This document shows, one piece after another, positions 1-10,766 of a DNA stretch of 64,000 nt. The position numbers were made by a program, and so were the translations under genes. Each line of letters starts with the position of its first letter. Within the stretch, counting starts at the first letter, position 1. This DNA is from Rhyacophila brunnea (taxonomy: Eukaryota > Arthropoda > Insecta > Trichoptera > Rhyacophilidae). The notes below the pieces were generated by a model. It worked only from the letters and a program-made list of their open reading frames with translations, did no database searches and was not told where the DNA came from. Location: positions 310,001-374,000 of the forward strand of contig JAGYXB010001001.1 of assembly GCA_022495005.1 (NCBI GenBank), in the 5' to 3' direction.

Positions 1-497
1 CAAAAGTGAAAGAACACGCACATATTGTTATTAAATTTATGTTTGAGTCAGAGTATTGACTATTGAGCAAGTGGTTAACATTCGTTTATCGTAAAACAAA
101 AATCTATTTGTAGAAACCTCCGCTCTGTGGAGAGCCCATATTATGATCTTATTAGGATCGGACAGTGTTATAATATTATATATATGTTCGATATTTTTAT
201 TAAATAATGTGAAAGCTATCTATACTTATGTGATTTTGGTTAAATTATAACTCAATTATTTATAGATATGAAATTATTTTATAAGTATGTAATTTTAAGA
301 TATCATGTAACAATCAACTGTCTTTTTCACGACAGGGAAAAGGGAAATAACAAAATGTGCAAGTTATCTAGATATACGCCCTGAGTAGTGGAAAGTTCTT
401 TGCAATATAATACGGTGTACACTTGTTGTACAGTTACCTTTTTAATAAAATAATATATTCATAGAAGCCTCACGTGAGCGGCGAGTATAATTTTCAG
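1..497 (+). repeat. Interspersed repeat family J, copy 1 (cut by window edge)
   Basis: This stretch matches 6744-7163 in inverted orientation over most of its length. Shared blocks include the area around GAGCAAGTGG, the area around CAACTGTCTTTTTC and GAGTAGTGGAAAGTTCTTTG, and an end with GCGGCGAGTAT. Copy 1 carries extra sequence near 120-200. There is no reading frame of note. Transposon class is not visible. The left end lies outside the window. Confidence 0.7.
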
Positions 498-1082
498 CTA
501 ATAACGAAGTAAAAACACTCCACCTGCACCTAGAGTTTTTTTTTCTTTTCATTTTTTTTTTGTTTATTTCAATGTTTACTTTTGCACTTTTTTCTCGTTA
601 AATATACATACATCGGCGGGGGATTTTTCACGTCGGCGGCGATAAGGTAATTTCCAGCAGTGCCAGGCTACATGTAAATTTTCATATATATTTTTTCTTT
701 CATTTTGAAATATTCATTTTGTTCTATCTCCTCAGCCGGCGTGTTTTTCTTCTGGATTATATTTTTCGCGCTGTCTAATTTCGGCCATGTTGATTTTTTT
801 ATATTGTTTTTCGGCTTGACCGCTCGTTATCTCAATTTATCAGGAACGTAATTTTTTTAACGACGCTATTATATAAATATTATTTATATTTTTAAATAAA
901 ACAATTATTTAATAACCGAATAAATGCGTAGAATGATAATGTCGTTTTTGATTTATTATATTTAAATACATTTCTACAAACATACTTTTTATTTAGATAA
1001 AACTTAACAGGTTATTTATCGATAAAATCGTTTATTCAATGCGTGCATGCTACCTGTACTCCTGTATCGCTATAACAACTTA
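498..1082. other. AT-rich intergenic stretch, nothing recognised
   Basis: Long T and A runs with one small GC-richer patch near 610-670 (CGGCGGGGG, CGTCGGCGGCG). I see no reading frame, no repeat shared with the rest of the window and no RNA gene. Confidence 0.5.
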
Positions 1083-1635
1083 GGGTTCATACACATGGCA
1101 CCGCCGATTAGAATCTTCAGTTAGATAAAAAACAATTTTACAACGTTTTTCGTAGCTCGTATTCTTATTTGACCGGTGGTTGTTTATCCAGTACAAATCT
1201 TGCAATCGATTTTTAACTAACCTACCGACTAGCTAGACATTTGAAACTTTTGGAATATATCAGTACACAATGCTAATGCATTTTTTAAATACTTTTAGCC
1301 ATCTTTAAGTAGAATTGAATTCATTTTCAGTTAATTCTGTTTTGTATGAAAAGTTATTTCGACACCATTATTGCTTGCTAGGGGTCTGGGGTCCTAGCAA
1401 CTAAATTATTAATATATACGTGCTTTACTATGGAAATCAATATGACATGTAAAAATGACATTTCAGTATTATTTCTATCAAGTACAAATTTTTTTTGTTC
1501 GTTTAAGTTGTATTTAAAAAGTTCTTTTTATCTTTTAATTTTTAGATTCAAATAAGATATATTTGAAATCAAGTAAGACATGCGGTGACGCACTGTAAGT
1601 GCAGTGCTGTGTGTCAAAGCCCTTACAACCATTTC
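1083..1635. repeat. Family M hairpin element remnant, split by a family A insertion
   Basis: The left piece (1083-1139) contains CCGATTAGAATC and AGTTAGATAAAA. The right piece (1540-1635) contains TTTGAAATCAA, GTAAGACATGCGGTGACGCA and GCTGTGTGTC. These correspond to the two arms and loop of the hairpin at 16697-16881. Family A (1140-1539) sits in the loop. The arms are strongly diverged, so this copy is older than the 16697 one. Confidence 0.6.
1140..1539 (+). mobile_element. Family A non-autonomous element, copy 1
   Basis: One of six copies of a roughly 400-500 bp element. The order is ACAACGTTTTT, a Y-rich block with TTGTCCAGTGG-like sequence, ACTAGCTAGACATTTGAAA, AATTGAATTCATTTTCAGTT, the block GGTCTGGGGTCCTAGCAA, ATGGAAATCAATATG, TCAAGTACAAA, then TTCTTTTTATCTTGTAAT. 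TACAACGTTTTTA near the 5' end is repeated inverted about 30 bp before the 3' end. There is no coding capacity. Class is unresolved: no clear pol III boxes and no consistent target-site duplication. The other copies are near 18839, 26473, 28671, 37638 and 62591. Confidence 0.85.
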
Positions 1636-1858
1636 GCATTGTTACTAATGCAGACACGGCAGTCTTCGGTGATTGAAATAGTTACAAAGAAGCGCTCCAC
1701 GTGACTGGGACATCGCACTCTTGTTGCACAGTATCAAGGGTTTCGTCGCCAGGGTCGCCCCTCTCTTTCCATGCAGCGGTGCTATGACAGCGATCTACGC
1801 GCTGTAGTTCTCACAAAGCGGGAGGCGAGAAACGTGGCAAATCCGTTTTTTTGAATTA
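1636..1858. other. GC-richer spacer, unidentified
   Basis: This is more GC-rich than its surroundings (CGCTCCACGTGACTGG, GGTCGCCCCTCTC, GGGAGGCGAGAAACG). No long reading frame and no match elsewhere in the window. It could be an old gene or transposon remnant. Confidence 0.35.
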
Positions 1859-1866
1859 GTTAAAAT

Positions 1867-2219
1867 CAATGATTAATGAATATGGACGAAGCATCTGGAA
1901 CAAAAAATGACACTCACTTTTTTGTCGGGTCTGCCGAATGGCATAATCTGTTCTAACGCCATCACAATAAAGGTGATATTGCTATAAATTCCCGATGCTC
2001 TTTGTCGGGTCTGCCGAATGGTCCAGTTCGAACGGGTTAGCTCAAATGAACATTGACACTAGAAACACTGTTCTAACGCCATTACAATAAAGGTGATATT
2101 GCTATAAATTCCCAATGCGTGATATCGCATAATGGAAATTGTGTGACGTCTACCTATACATGTGCGAATTTACTTGCCAGCTAATGTATTGAGTGCGTTG
2201 TCCTTTAATAATGTCATTG
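1867..2219 (+). mobile_element. Family B hAT-type MITE, copy 1 (353 bp)
   Basis: Flanked by an exact 8-bp duplication GTTAAAAT (1859-1866 and 2220-2227), the hAT target-site length. The ends are CAATGATTAATGAATATGGAC and, inverted, CAATGACATTATTAAAGGAC. Inside, a roughly 50-bp unit with GTTCTAACGCCATYACAATA and GCTATAAATTCCC occurs twice (near 1951 and 2069), and TTTGTCGGGTCTGCCGAATG occurs twice. No transposase is encoded, so it would need mobilising in trans. Confidence 0.9.
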
Positions 2220-2227
2220 GTTAAAAT

Positions 2228-3429
2228 GGATATAAGATCAAAATTAAACAAAATAATCAATTTTAAGAATGTTTTCTATAATAAATTGTAAATTATCATG
2301 ACGTACCTACATATTTTTAATGTAAGTACTATATAAGACTAGGTACTCTCAAATAGGCATTTTAATCTCCATTCCAGCGTACTTAGATATTACATTACGT
2401 GGCAAGTATGAAGTATTAAAAATATTGCAACGGATAAATTCGAGGCTTATTTTTGCTTTTCGGTACTCAAACGGACCGCTTCAAAAACAGAATCATAAAG
2501 ATAACGAGAGACCTCCAGCCGGATTTTTCATTTGTTAAATACATTTCACCAGTGCTTTTAAAAGTTGCATTATTCTATAAAATGAATTCAATTTCACTCA
2601 GTTAAACTCAGTTGTATTAGGTAATATTATATCATTATTATAGTTAATTTTGTCGTGGTTAGGTGTAGTACGGATGGCTCATCATTAGTAAAGTACTCGA
2701 GGAATCAAATGCATGCGGTTTTGAGTAGAGGTGAGTTGGAAATACTGTCACCAAATTGTGTACTCAAGTTTCGGATGAAACTATCTATACTCAGTATGTG
2801 TGGCCCAATAAACTTATTCCAAAAAACTTGTGATGATATCATCGCGAGTCGCTGTTCTGTGCACTCGCCAGTTGATAGACATTAAACACTATTGACATTA
2901 AATGCGCGCGAACGAGATAGCATTTGGATATAGGTATATTTTAATTCATTAGTCTCTTGTGTTCGAATGTATGAATAATAGGTCATACATTTTATGTCGC
3001 AGCACAGTGGTGAGATGACGCACAGGCTTAGGTTTGTTATATGACCGCTCAAAACATGTTTAAAGAATATTGAAACCTAACAGAAAAACAACTCATAAAT
3101 TTAAAATGTGTTTAAAATTTTATAATAAATGGGACTTTTCGACAAGCGGAGCTCAGCGTATTTTTAGCAATTCTATTGAAGCCAATACACAGTCTGAGTT
3201 CCCTGAGCCGATAAGTATTTCATATACTAATATGGAGTTGGTTTTAGTTTCAGTTGAGTATGAAACTTTCGTCGCATACGCACGCCAAACGCTCTATATA
3301 TTATAGTATTCCAAATACTAGTAAGTATTTTGGAACAAGTTTCTATACTTATTATTTTTTTATACTGGTAGTAAGTATACTTAGTCTTCAAAACCGACCA
3401 GTTTTCCCATCTCTAGTTTTGAGTCTCGC
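2228..3429. other. AT-rich intergenic stretch with no supported feature
   Basis: Only short reading frames (up to 78 codons) with no recognisable motif. No repeat shared with other parts of the window was seen. Confidence 0.45.
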
Positions 3430-3660
3430 TTTGTACCTACTATATTTATTTATTTAAAAAAACAAAAGATCGTAGACATAACAAAATCTTAATTTAGGAC
3501 GTTCAAAACAATTTACATTATAAAAATATTACCCTTACAATAAAGAAGAAAAAATATATATAAAAAACATGCATACAATTTTTTACAGAAAAATAACAAA
3601 ATAGGCGCACAGGTTATGTTACTGATACAATTATACGAGGCAAACTATTGAAACCAGTTT
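3430..3660 (-). mobile_element. Family G non-LTR retrotransposon 3' end
   Basis: On the minus strand this ends in an ATTT/AAAT-rich tail (TATTTATTTA on plus). Plus-strand words such as GTAGACATAACAAA, AATTTAGGACGTTC, TTTACATTATAA and TTTTACAGAAAAATAA recur in the same order at 23553 and partly at 62508. A short repeated tail with 5'-truncated copies is typical of CR1/RTE/Jockey-like elements. No coding sequence remains here. Confidence 0.6.
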
Positions 3661-4140
3661 GACAAGTAGCTTGATACAACGGCCGGTCGGTGGACTAACC
3701 ACCAGACGTTTCCGATCCACAATTTTTACCTTTACCCCTGTGCATAACTTACCACGATTAATTACTTCCACACCTGTATCCTTACTTTATCCTGGTTCAT
3801 CTCTCTTCATGCAGACCCATCTGGATTAACTTGGCAATAAACACCATCCGGAGTTGCTCATTTAATCCGAATTAGTTAAGGGTCTTAACTGTATCACTGT
3901 CACAGCCTTTTTCCGTAGATTTACTACCTGCTTTATGACGAATTGATATGTTTGGATACTGTAGGCAGTTCAATCTATGTTGCCGATATTGAACTCTTAA
4001 AGATAGGCGTGTATCTCAGGGACTTTCGCTTCTAAGTATATGTCTCTATTGCGGTCTTAATCAGAATACGTTATAGTTCACATTTTAGTTACAATTATTT
4101 CTTTTTTTGTAGCATTTCAATAAATTTGGAAATTGAATTT
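3661..4140. other. Unidentified spacer
   Basis: Mixed composition with a GC-richer start (GGCCGGTCGGTGGACTAACC). No reading frame, repeat match or RNA gene was recognised. Confidence 0.35.
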
Positions 4141-4144
4141 ATTT

Positions 4145-4445
4145 AGAATTAGAATTAGAAAAACCTTTTTAAAAAAGTAAGACACCAATTAAAATCCAAA
4201 AAGGAATCAAACCTGCATCTCTCGGTATCGCGCCCACGCACTTATACCACTATGCTAAAGTAATATCTACTTTGATTTAAAATACAAAAGCAGATCGCCA
4301 ATAGTTGCTCAAGTATTAAAAGCCGTTAGTTAAAAATTGACACAATTAAGTATGACTCCTTTAGCATCGTGGTATATGTGCGTGGGTGCGATACCCGAAA
4401 GATGCAGATCCGATTCCTGCAGGGTGTCTTACTTTTTCAAAAATA
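4145..4445. repeat. Inverted pair of tRNA-derived SINE-like heads
   Basis: The right copy (about 4350-4445, plus) has a box-A-like TTAGCATCGTGGT (4361-4373) and a box-B-like GATCCGATTCC (4407-4417), then GGGTGTCTTACTTTTTC. The left copy (about 4145-4275) is the same sequence on the minus strand (AAAAAGTAAGACACC, GGAATCAAACCTGCATCT, CCACGCACTTATACCAC). Together they form a long imperfect palindrome. Spacing and anticodon region do not fit a functional tRNA. A fragment with a similar 3' end lies at 22858. Confidence 0.65.
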
Positions 4446-5816
4446 TTTTTTCTATTGGTTATAATATATTTTCTCAGACGTGTTTTTAAAATGATGTATT
4501 TTCAATAATTATAATGTTACATTCTTAAATATTGGCAATTATTATTCGTTGAATAGAAAAACGTAATTAAAAATTTGGATATTATTGAATTAAGTTAAGA
4601 CGCCATTGATGAAACACACAATATGACAATGGAGATGTAACTGACAAGACAAGCAAATGACGCATGCTGACCGAAATATAATTTGTCATATAAATCCAAC
4701 ATGCGTCCATTTAATGTTCTGTTTATTGTTCTATTAGTAACAATAATAATATATTCATTGACATATTTTCTTTTTAAAGTAAATGGATAACGTTTTTAGT
4801 CATCTCTAGACGATTTAAGAATCAATACTCCCGTCGCCATCACGAAACAAATTGACGTATTGACACCTCGACGTTTGCTCTCAGACTGCCAGCGAGTCCA
4901 AAAATTTTGTCGCGCCTATAGTATTTGCCGTTTCACTGAAGTATCGCCTTAATTCAGGTAGAATATGGTTAGTTTAAGTTTAAGACCATTTATATTGTTA
5001 ATTTTATTGTAAACAAACATAATTTTATTTATCTATGCGCGTTATAATTCGTACTGGCTTTACATTATATTATATTATTTGAGAATTCCCGCATCACGCG
5101 CTGCCACACTTTCGTCTTGCCTTTGAAGTATCGGGTATGAAGGCAGCTCCAGACCGCACCCTTTGGCCGCAGGATTAAAATCCCTCAGAGGGTTCCCCGA
5201 GCGTCGTTACTGCCGCCACTACGTACAGATTGTCCGCTTTTACTGACCGGTTTCCTTCCTTCGCGGGGATTTCCCCGTATTCTTTGCCCCTTTTGTGTAC
5301 TTATCGTATTTTGCGCAAAAGCTTTGAACATATCTATCTGAACGCAACAAGATACTATCATCATTATTTTTATGATGTATACCCCTTTACCGAGATTTAT
5401 ACCCCGTTTACACGTGCATGGTTGTACTGTGTACAGTAAGAAAATGTATGGGGAAATATGTATTATCCTGCAGTTGGCAAGATTGCGTGCATAAATCAAA
5501 CAAGATTGGAAGATTCCAAATTGTGATGATTTATTGCGCGCAAGTAAGATTATTTTCGTTCTGCGCCTGCGCAGTAGAACGATAGAGAACATGCCAGTAA
5601 AAAACGAACTACTCATTTTGAGCTCTAATTTTCAATACAACCTGTCAGATAGTAGTATAAAATGACAACCTCGCGTCTCGCTTACTCTTGACGAATGAGA
5701 TTGATGAGACAGTCAGCACTTTTACGTGTAAATAGTTATTATCATGACAGTTTAAAATAAGCACAATTGCTGACAGTAATTCCATGCATGTATACATGCG
5801 CTATTAATGGTGAAAT
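4446..5816. other. Unannotated stretch with a GC-richer island at 5090-5640
   Basis: The first half is AT-rich and featureless. The island contains CTGCGCCTGCGCAGTAGAAC and several CpG-bearing words. Overlapping frames on both strands (143 and 69 codons) cover it, but none shows a recognisable domain or codon bias. It may be an old transposon or exon remnant. Confidence 0.35.
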
Positions 5817-6040
5817 TAGTGTTGCCATCTTTTTCTATGCTGATTATAGTACAAAGGCGTAAAAATTATAGTATTTCTAAAAAATATATAGTACAGGAAC
5901 ATTTTTCGTCTTGAATCCTTTAAAATTATAGTATTTTGGTATATTTGGCGTAAAATTATAGTATTTTACATTTTTCGCGGAATTAAAATTATAGTATTGT
6001 ACAGTATTGTACTATAATTATAGGACGGTTGGCATCACTG
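5817..6040. mobile_element. Family X hAT-type MITE with internal motif array (224 bp)
   Basis: Exact 8-bp target duplication GGTGAAAT at 5809-5816 and 6041-6048. The ends are TAGTGTTGCCATC and, inverted, CAGTGATGCCAAC, a hAT-like terminus. The interior carries about five direct copies of ATTATAGTA/AAATTATAGTATT and one inverted copy (ACTATAATTATAGG) near the right end. No coding capacity. Repeated subterminal motifs are a known hAT feature, where transposase binds them. Confidence 0.85.
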
Positions 6041-6187
6041 GGTGAAATATCGAAGGTACTTTAATTAATTATGAATGAAAAACAATTACCACCAACATTA
6101 TCTTAACTTCTCTCGATTCATTTATGGATAAAAGCCTTACCTTCCTATCTCACGGTTTATCTGGCATTGTCACGGACCTTGATTAAA

Positions 6188-6600
6188 ATCTAATGGATTT
6201 AAGTTTTGTACTATTCCATTTGAGACTTTTTTTCCAACCCGAGTTTCGCTTTTTGGCATCTTCAGGCACTATGTGCACTCACCAAAAGGCAAATAGACAC
6301 CGACAACAAATATAGTTAACTCTAACTTATATGACAAATTAATACAATAAAGTAAGTAAAAACTTTATCATCTACCTATTAAGTCAAGGATCATAGTAAA
6401 AAATATAACAAAGAAATTATGAATAGTTGAAGTGTTTGTGAAGCGTATAAATCATCAAAACCTAATAATAGATCAATTTAACACTACACTCAAGAAAAGA
6501 AAATCATCCATTGTGGGAACAATGTATTGGGAATTTAATGGAGTTAACTAATGAGATATATCTATGATATCAGTCTTTAAAATGTATTACTTAAACAACT
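6188..6600 (-). mobile_element. Family D element with hammerhead-like core, copy 1
   Basis: On the minus strand this matches 52426-53564. Shared words include GACTGATATCATAGATATAT, TCATTAGTTAACTCC, CTTCAACT.TTCATAAT, ATTTGCCTTTTGGTG and AAATGGAATAGTA, ending at CTTAAATCCATTAG. Near the 3' end the minus strand reads CTGAAGATGCC, five A, then GCGAAAC. CUGANGA plus GAAA is the hammerhead ribozyme core, known from Penelope-like retroelement terminal repeats and related retroposons. Assignment to that class is inference; no reverse transcriptase is present. Confidence 0.6.
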
Positions 6601-6743
6601 AATATTCAATAATATTCTTACACGGTACCTAATTAAACTTGATTAGATATATCCTCAATACCTCTGTTAGCACTGAATGATGAGATTTATCCAGCGACTG
6701 ATGGTTGTTCTAACGCCTCTCCCTGCTGTCTTCATCTACTCCG

Positions 6744-7163
6744 TCCGATCCTAAGAAGAAATACTCGCCGCTAACGTGACGCTTTAATGAATATATTATT
6801 CTTTTATTAAAAAGGTAACTGTGCTACGCGTGTAAATCGAATTATATGGCAAAGAACTTTCCACTACTCAGAGGGTATATCTTGATCACTTGCACATTTT
6901 GTAATTTCCATTTTTCTCCGTCGTCGAAAAAGACAGTTGATTCTTACATGATACCTTAAAAGTATAAAATAACTTCATACCTATTAATAATTGGGTTACA
7001 ATTTGACCAAAAATTACGTAAGTAAAGATATATTCTATGTCCGATTTTTATAAGGAGGTTTGTATTAACAGATTTTTGTTTTTATGAGAAATGAATGTTC
7101 GCCACTTGCTCAACCTATTAAGTCCATACTCTGACTCCAAACATAAATTGAGAAACAATATAC
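6744..7163 (-). repeat. Family J repeat, copy 2 (inverted relative to copy 1)
   Basis: Reverse-complement match to 1-497, with shared blocks GAAAGTTCTTTG, CAACTGTCTTTTTC, ACAGTTACCTTTTTAATAAA and GCGGCGAGTAT. On the minus strand this copy ends with TTAGGATCGGACGG. In copy 1 a similar word occurs internally near 155. The pair flanks 6 kb of other repeats. Confidence 0.7.
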
Positions 7164-7164
7164 A

Positions 7165-7270
7165 TATTTGCCAGACGCAGGATTTATACCTGGGACCCAC
7201 GATATTATAAGCCGAAACGTGAACCTTTCGATCATCGTGGATGTTAATTTGAATAAACGTGGGTGTCATT
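7165..7270 (-). repeat. tRNA-like SINE fragment
   Basis: The minus strand contains GATGATCGAAAGGTTCACG and then GGTCCCAGGTATAAATCCTG followed by CGTCTGGC, resembling the 3' half of a tRNA (box B and acceptor side). The T-arm is imperfect and no 5' half is intact, so it is read as SINE or tRNA-pseudogene material, not a working tRNA. Confidence 0.4.
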
Positions 7271-10269
7271 GATTACTTACAGGGTGCAAACCACATCCAA
7301 TGGAAATATCCTAAAATGTGTAACATAAAGGGCGGTTCAAATTTGTTTAACCAGCTGTTGGTCCCATCGGACTATCCGACCTGACTGTCACAATGACCAA
7401 TTATGTTGAATTTAATATCATATTATTATCAACGTTAAGATCTCTTCACTTAGATTGTTTGGCAGTTTTGTATTAGCTTATCATTTACGACATTTTTTTT
7501 ATTTTGCCTATATGCGCTCCCTTCTCCCATGGGCTCTTTTAATTTAAAAAAGTTAAAGTCATGTTAAATTCAGTCAAAGTAAAATTTAATACATGGCGAC
7601 TTAAGTCTTGGTAACTGTGTCTTTGATATTTCAAGTCATAAAAATACGAATGCCTCACATCAAATGTAAGGTCCGTGATACGCCCAATTAAGGCCAGGTG
7701 TGATTTGGTAAGGCCATTAACTTCAATGTAGGCATAGATAATATACATAAAATGTGGGCACTCGATGAAAATTTAATTAAAACTCTTATTCAAGAGAATT
7801 TTGTAATCAGGAATCTTTAGGCTAATAAAGATAAGATATTTATCATGTTTTAATACTTTAAGATTACTTTAAAAAAATCAATAAATTAGAATCACATTGT
7901 CAAATATATTAAGTGTTTTTTTCCAATTACTTAAGCAAGTAACTAATATGTCATCTACTTACATAATATCGATGGGATTAGTACACAAAGACCGATATAT
8001 AGTTTTACACACTCGACTGCATAATAATTTTATAAGTTATTTTCAAATTTAAATGCATTTTTTTTATTCATCCCCCTTCGATTTTCAACCGATTTGATTA
8101 TTTTAAAATCAATTTTTTAAAATCAAAAATCAAAACTGGACATAGCACAAGTTAGTGCACTTTCCCATCGATATTATAGTACACTTTTCACAGACCACAA
8201 CAGCAGATATCTTCTGTAAAACAATTAGTGTAAAATGTAAGTACCAAATTTTCATTACATCGTAATACCGCCCTTTGTAATTGCAGTGTTACCAACCGTA
8301 TGCCCAATTTATTCCCTGGCTTTCTCGGGGAACTGTTTATTCTCTGCGGGGAAGTCTCGCGTGTCTACCGGCATTACTAATTTGTCTCCGGGATAAAATG
8401 ATAATTACTTATTATTTTTCTGACCCCACGTCATAAAAACAACATGGCGAATCGAGAACACCCTCAGTATTGTATGTTTGATACATACCATGTCAAATTA
8501 ATGACCTGTTATTCTTACCCATGCACCGGATGATATTAAGTACATTTATGTTTGTTGACATGCTTTTATTTGCATATCAAACGTTTTTTACGTGACGGTT
8601 GAAAATTAGTTTAGGTTAATTTAACCCTTGTACTGTAAACGGTATATTAAGACTATTTATAGTAACATGGAAATATTATATTCTACTTGTTTTTTCACAT
8701 ACATGTTATTTTTCCATCTTCCAGGACGCTTGTCGGACAGATGACGGTCAGTGATTTGAGTTATGCCATCCCATCATTCCATGACGATATAAACATATCT
8801 GAATAAAAAGATTTTAATGTCACACTTCCTTACCTTGAGGTAACAACCATGAACTGTTACAGTATTACAATGAAAGGATTATTTGGATAATAATAATAAA
8901 AAAGACTCTCGACTTGCCTGATAATAGTGTCCTCTCATACACTGAAACTCAGCTGAAGTAGAGGAATCACGGGTTGAAAGTGATAAATCTCAAGAGGAAT
9001 CTGAATTATTCCATCCTCCATAAGACACAGAACGCTTTTATAATGCCTCAAAGTTGGCCTTGATTGATTTCAAGTCAGCGTGATCGATTGAGTCCGTGTG
9101 TGGATAGACCTTGGGTCGGTAGATTGACACGAAATGTACGATCTAAAGATGTTGAATAAAACCTTTTTGACCTTCTCAAAAGCGCAGTTGTGCATCCTGA
9201 AATACATCGCAAGATTTGTCCGGCCCTCTTGATACAGCGATATTTTTGTTTTTCTCCACATTGACAGTGTGTCTTAGTTATTGGCATCCTAGTTTCACTC
9301 AGTCTTCTTCGCGTACGTCCCAGATATTTTTATTTATCATCCTCAAATTTTCATTCGCAGTTTGTTAATTTTTTTTTCAATTCTTGTATTCATGTGACTT
9401 CATTTCTAGTATGTTCCATATGTGTTAATTAGCCAATCTTGACAGGCAACGTAGTAACCAAAAATCTGCTTATTGTTTTTATCGTAGCCATGGTGACACT
9501 AGAATGTTTCAAGTATACGTGACATTTTGTTTTGACTTTGGCCTCTATCCTATATTATATGTCAGAATATTGGTCAGACACGTTTTATAAAACCTATTCT
9601 AGTGTTTTTGTTTTTTTTCCAAACAATGTTTTGGAGATATCCTGAGATGACTGCACCTTTATTTTTTGCGATTTCATTTTCTTTATTCTCTTTGACGCTG
9701 ATGGTGCAATCGATTTGTTAGAATATTTGAAAAGGGGTCTCGAAACAGCTCAAACTAATCTGTGAAAAACTGCAACTGTCTTTTTAAAATACGCGTATAA
9801 TCATTATTTGTATGTGTTGTATGCGTGAAATGTACCAATATAGTTGAAGTTTCTGTTACATTGTGTCTGTTTTATAACTCGTTACGTACATATTCGTAAA
9901 ATTGCTACGTGCCATCTGGTTGACCAAGTCGACAATCAATCTATAAAGTAGACCTACAGACGAACTGGAAAATAGGAAATTAAAATTTAATATTATTTAG
10001 ATTAGAATGTAGACTTTGAATAATTGCTAAGTCTTCGCCACTGACACACGATCAGCTATGGATAATTTCAGAATTGATTAAAATTGCACAAACTTATAAT
10101 TATTATTCTCACGTTTAGAAAACACTTGGGCGAAGAAACAATACTTTTTAAACAATATTTTTTATGAAATAAAAAATAGATATATTTTATAATAAAGTAA
10201 GTAAGTAATATATTTAACAGTTTTGTGGTGTCATTTTTCATTACGCCGTCTTGTATTTTTTTGCCTCTC
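7271..10269. other. 3-kb stretch with no supported feature
   Basis: AT-rich, with only short reading frames (at most 73 codons). A hAT-like end word CAGTGTTACCAACCG sits at 8285, but I could not find a partner end or target duplication. Nothing here matches repeats elsewhere in the window. Confidence 0.4.
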
Positions 10270-10490
10270 AGGGGCGTAACTTTTCCAAGTTACTAGGAGG
10301 GTCCCGAAAGGGGGGCAATGTTGATTGTGATTAAGTATCTTTTTACGTAAATGTTTTCGTGGGAGTGTGGTGCTCTGATGACGAGCCCGGTAACTAAAAT
10401 CTATGTAAAGCATTAATAACTACAAATTTAATGACCGCTTTTTTGTGCCTCCGCCGCCTTTCGGGGTGACAGATTTTTTGTACCCCGTAT
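10270..10490. repeat. Possible degraded DNA transposon with inverted CCCGAAAGG blocks
   Basis: Begins with CAGGGGCGTAACTTTTCC, a word resembling hAT termini. GGTCCCGAAAGGGGGGC near 10299 is mirrored on the other strand by CACCCCGAAAGGCGGCGG near 10450-10475. No target duplication could be identified. Confidence 0.3.
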
Positions 10491-10766
10491 AACGTATAAT
10501 TTTAATTAAAATAATTATTCTGGCCTTTGAAAAGGAGCTAGATAGATGTGAAGAAAATTATGAAGTAATTACTCGGTGGGCGATTTCTTTTATTAAAAAA
10601 TATTTTTTTTAACAGTTTGAAAATTACTTTCATAATTCTGTCAGTATTGTATTTATTTTTACAGTAATTTTCATTTAATATAATATGATTAATTTTACAA
10701 CCATCTACTTCTAAGAGCGTACCTATATATACAGGTCACTTTCGGAATAAGTCTATTGACATGGTA

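Noticed and set aside
5185..5616. 143-codon minus-strand frame
   Set aside because: Low-complexity, overlapped by a frame on the other strand, no recognisable domain, and no splice or promoter context.
8285..8300. hAT-like terminus CAGTGTTACCAACCG
   Set aside because: No inverted partner or 8-bp duplication found within about 2 kb.
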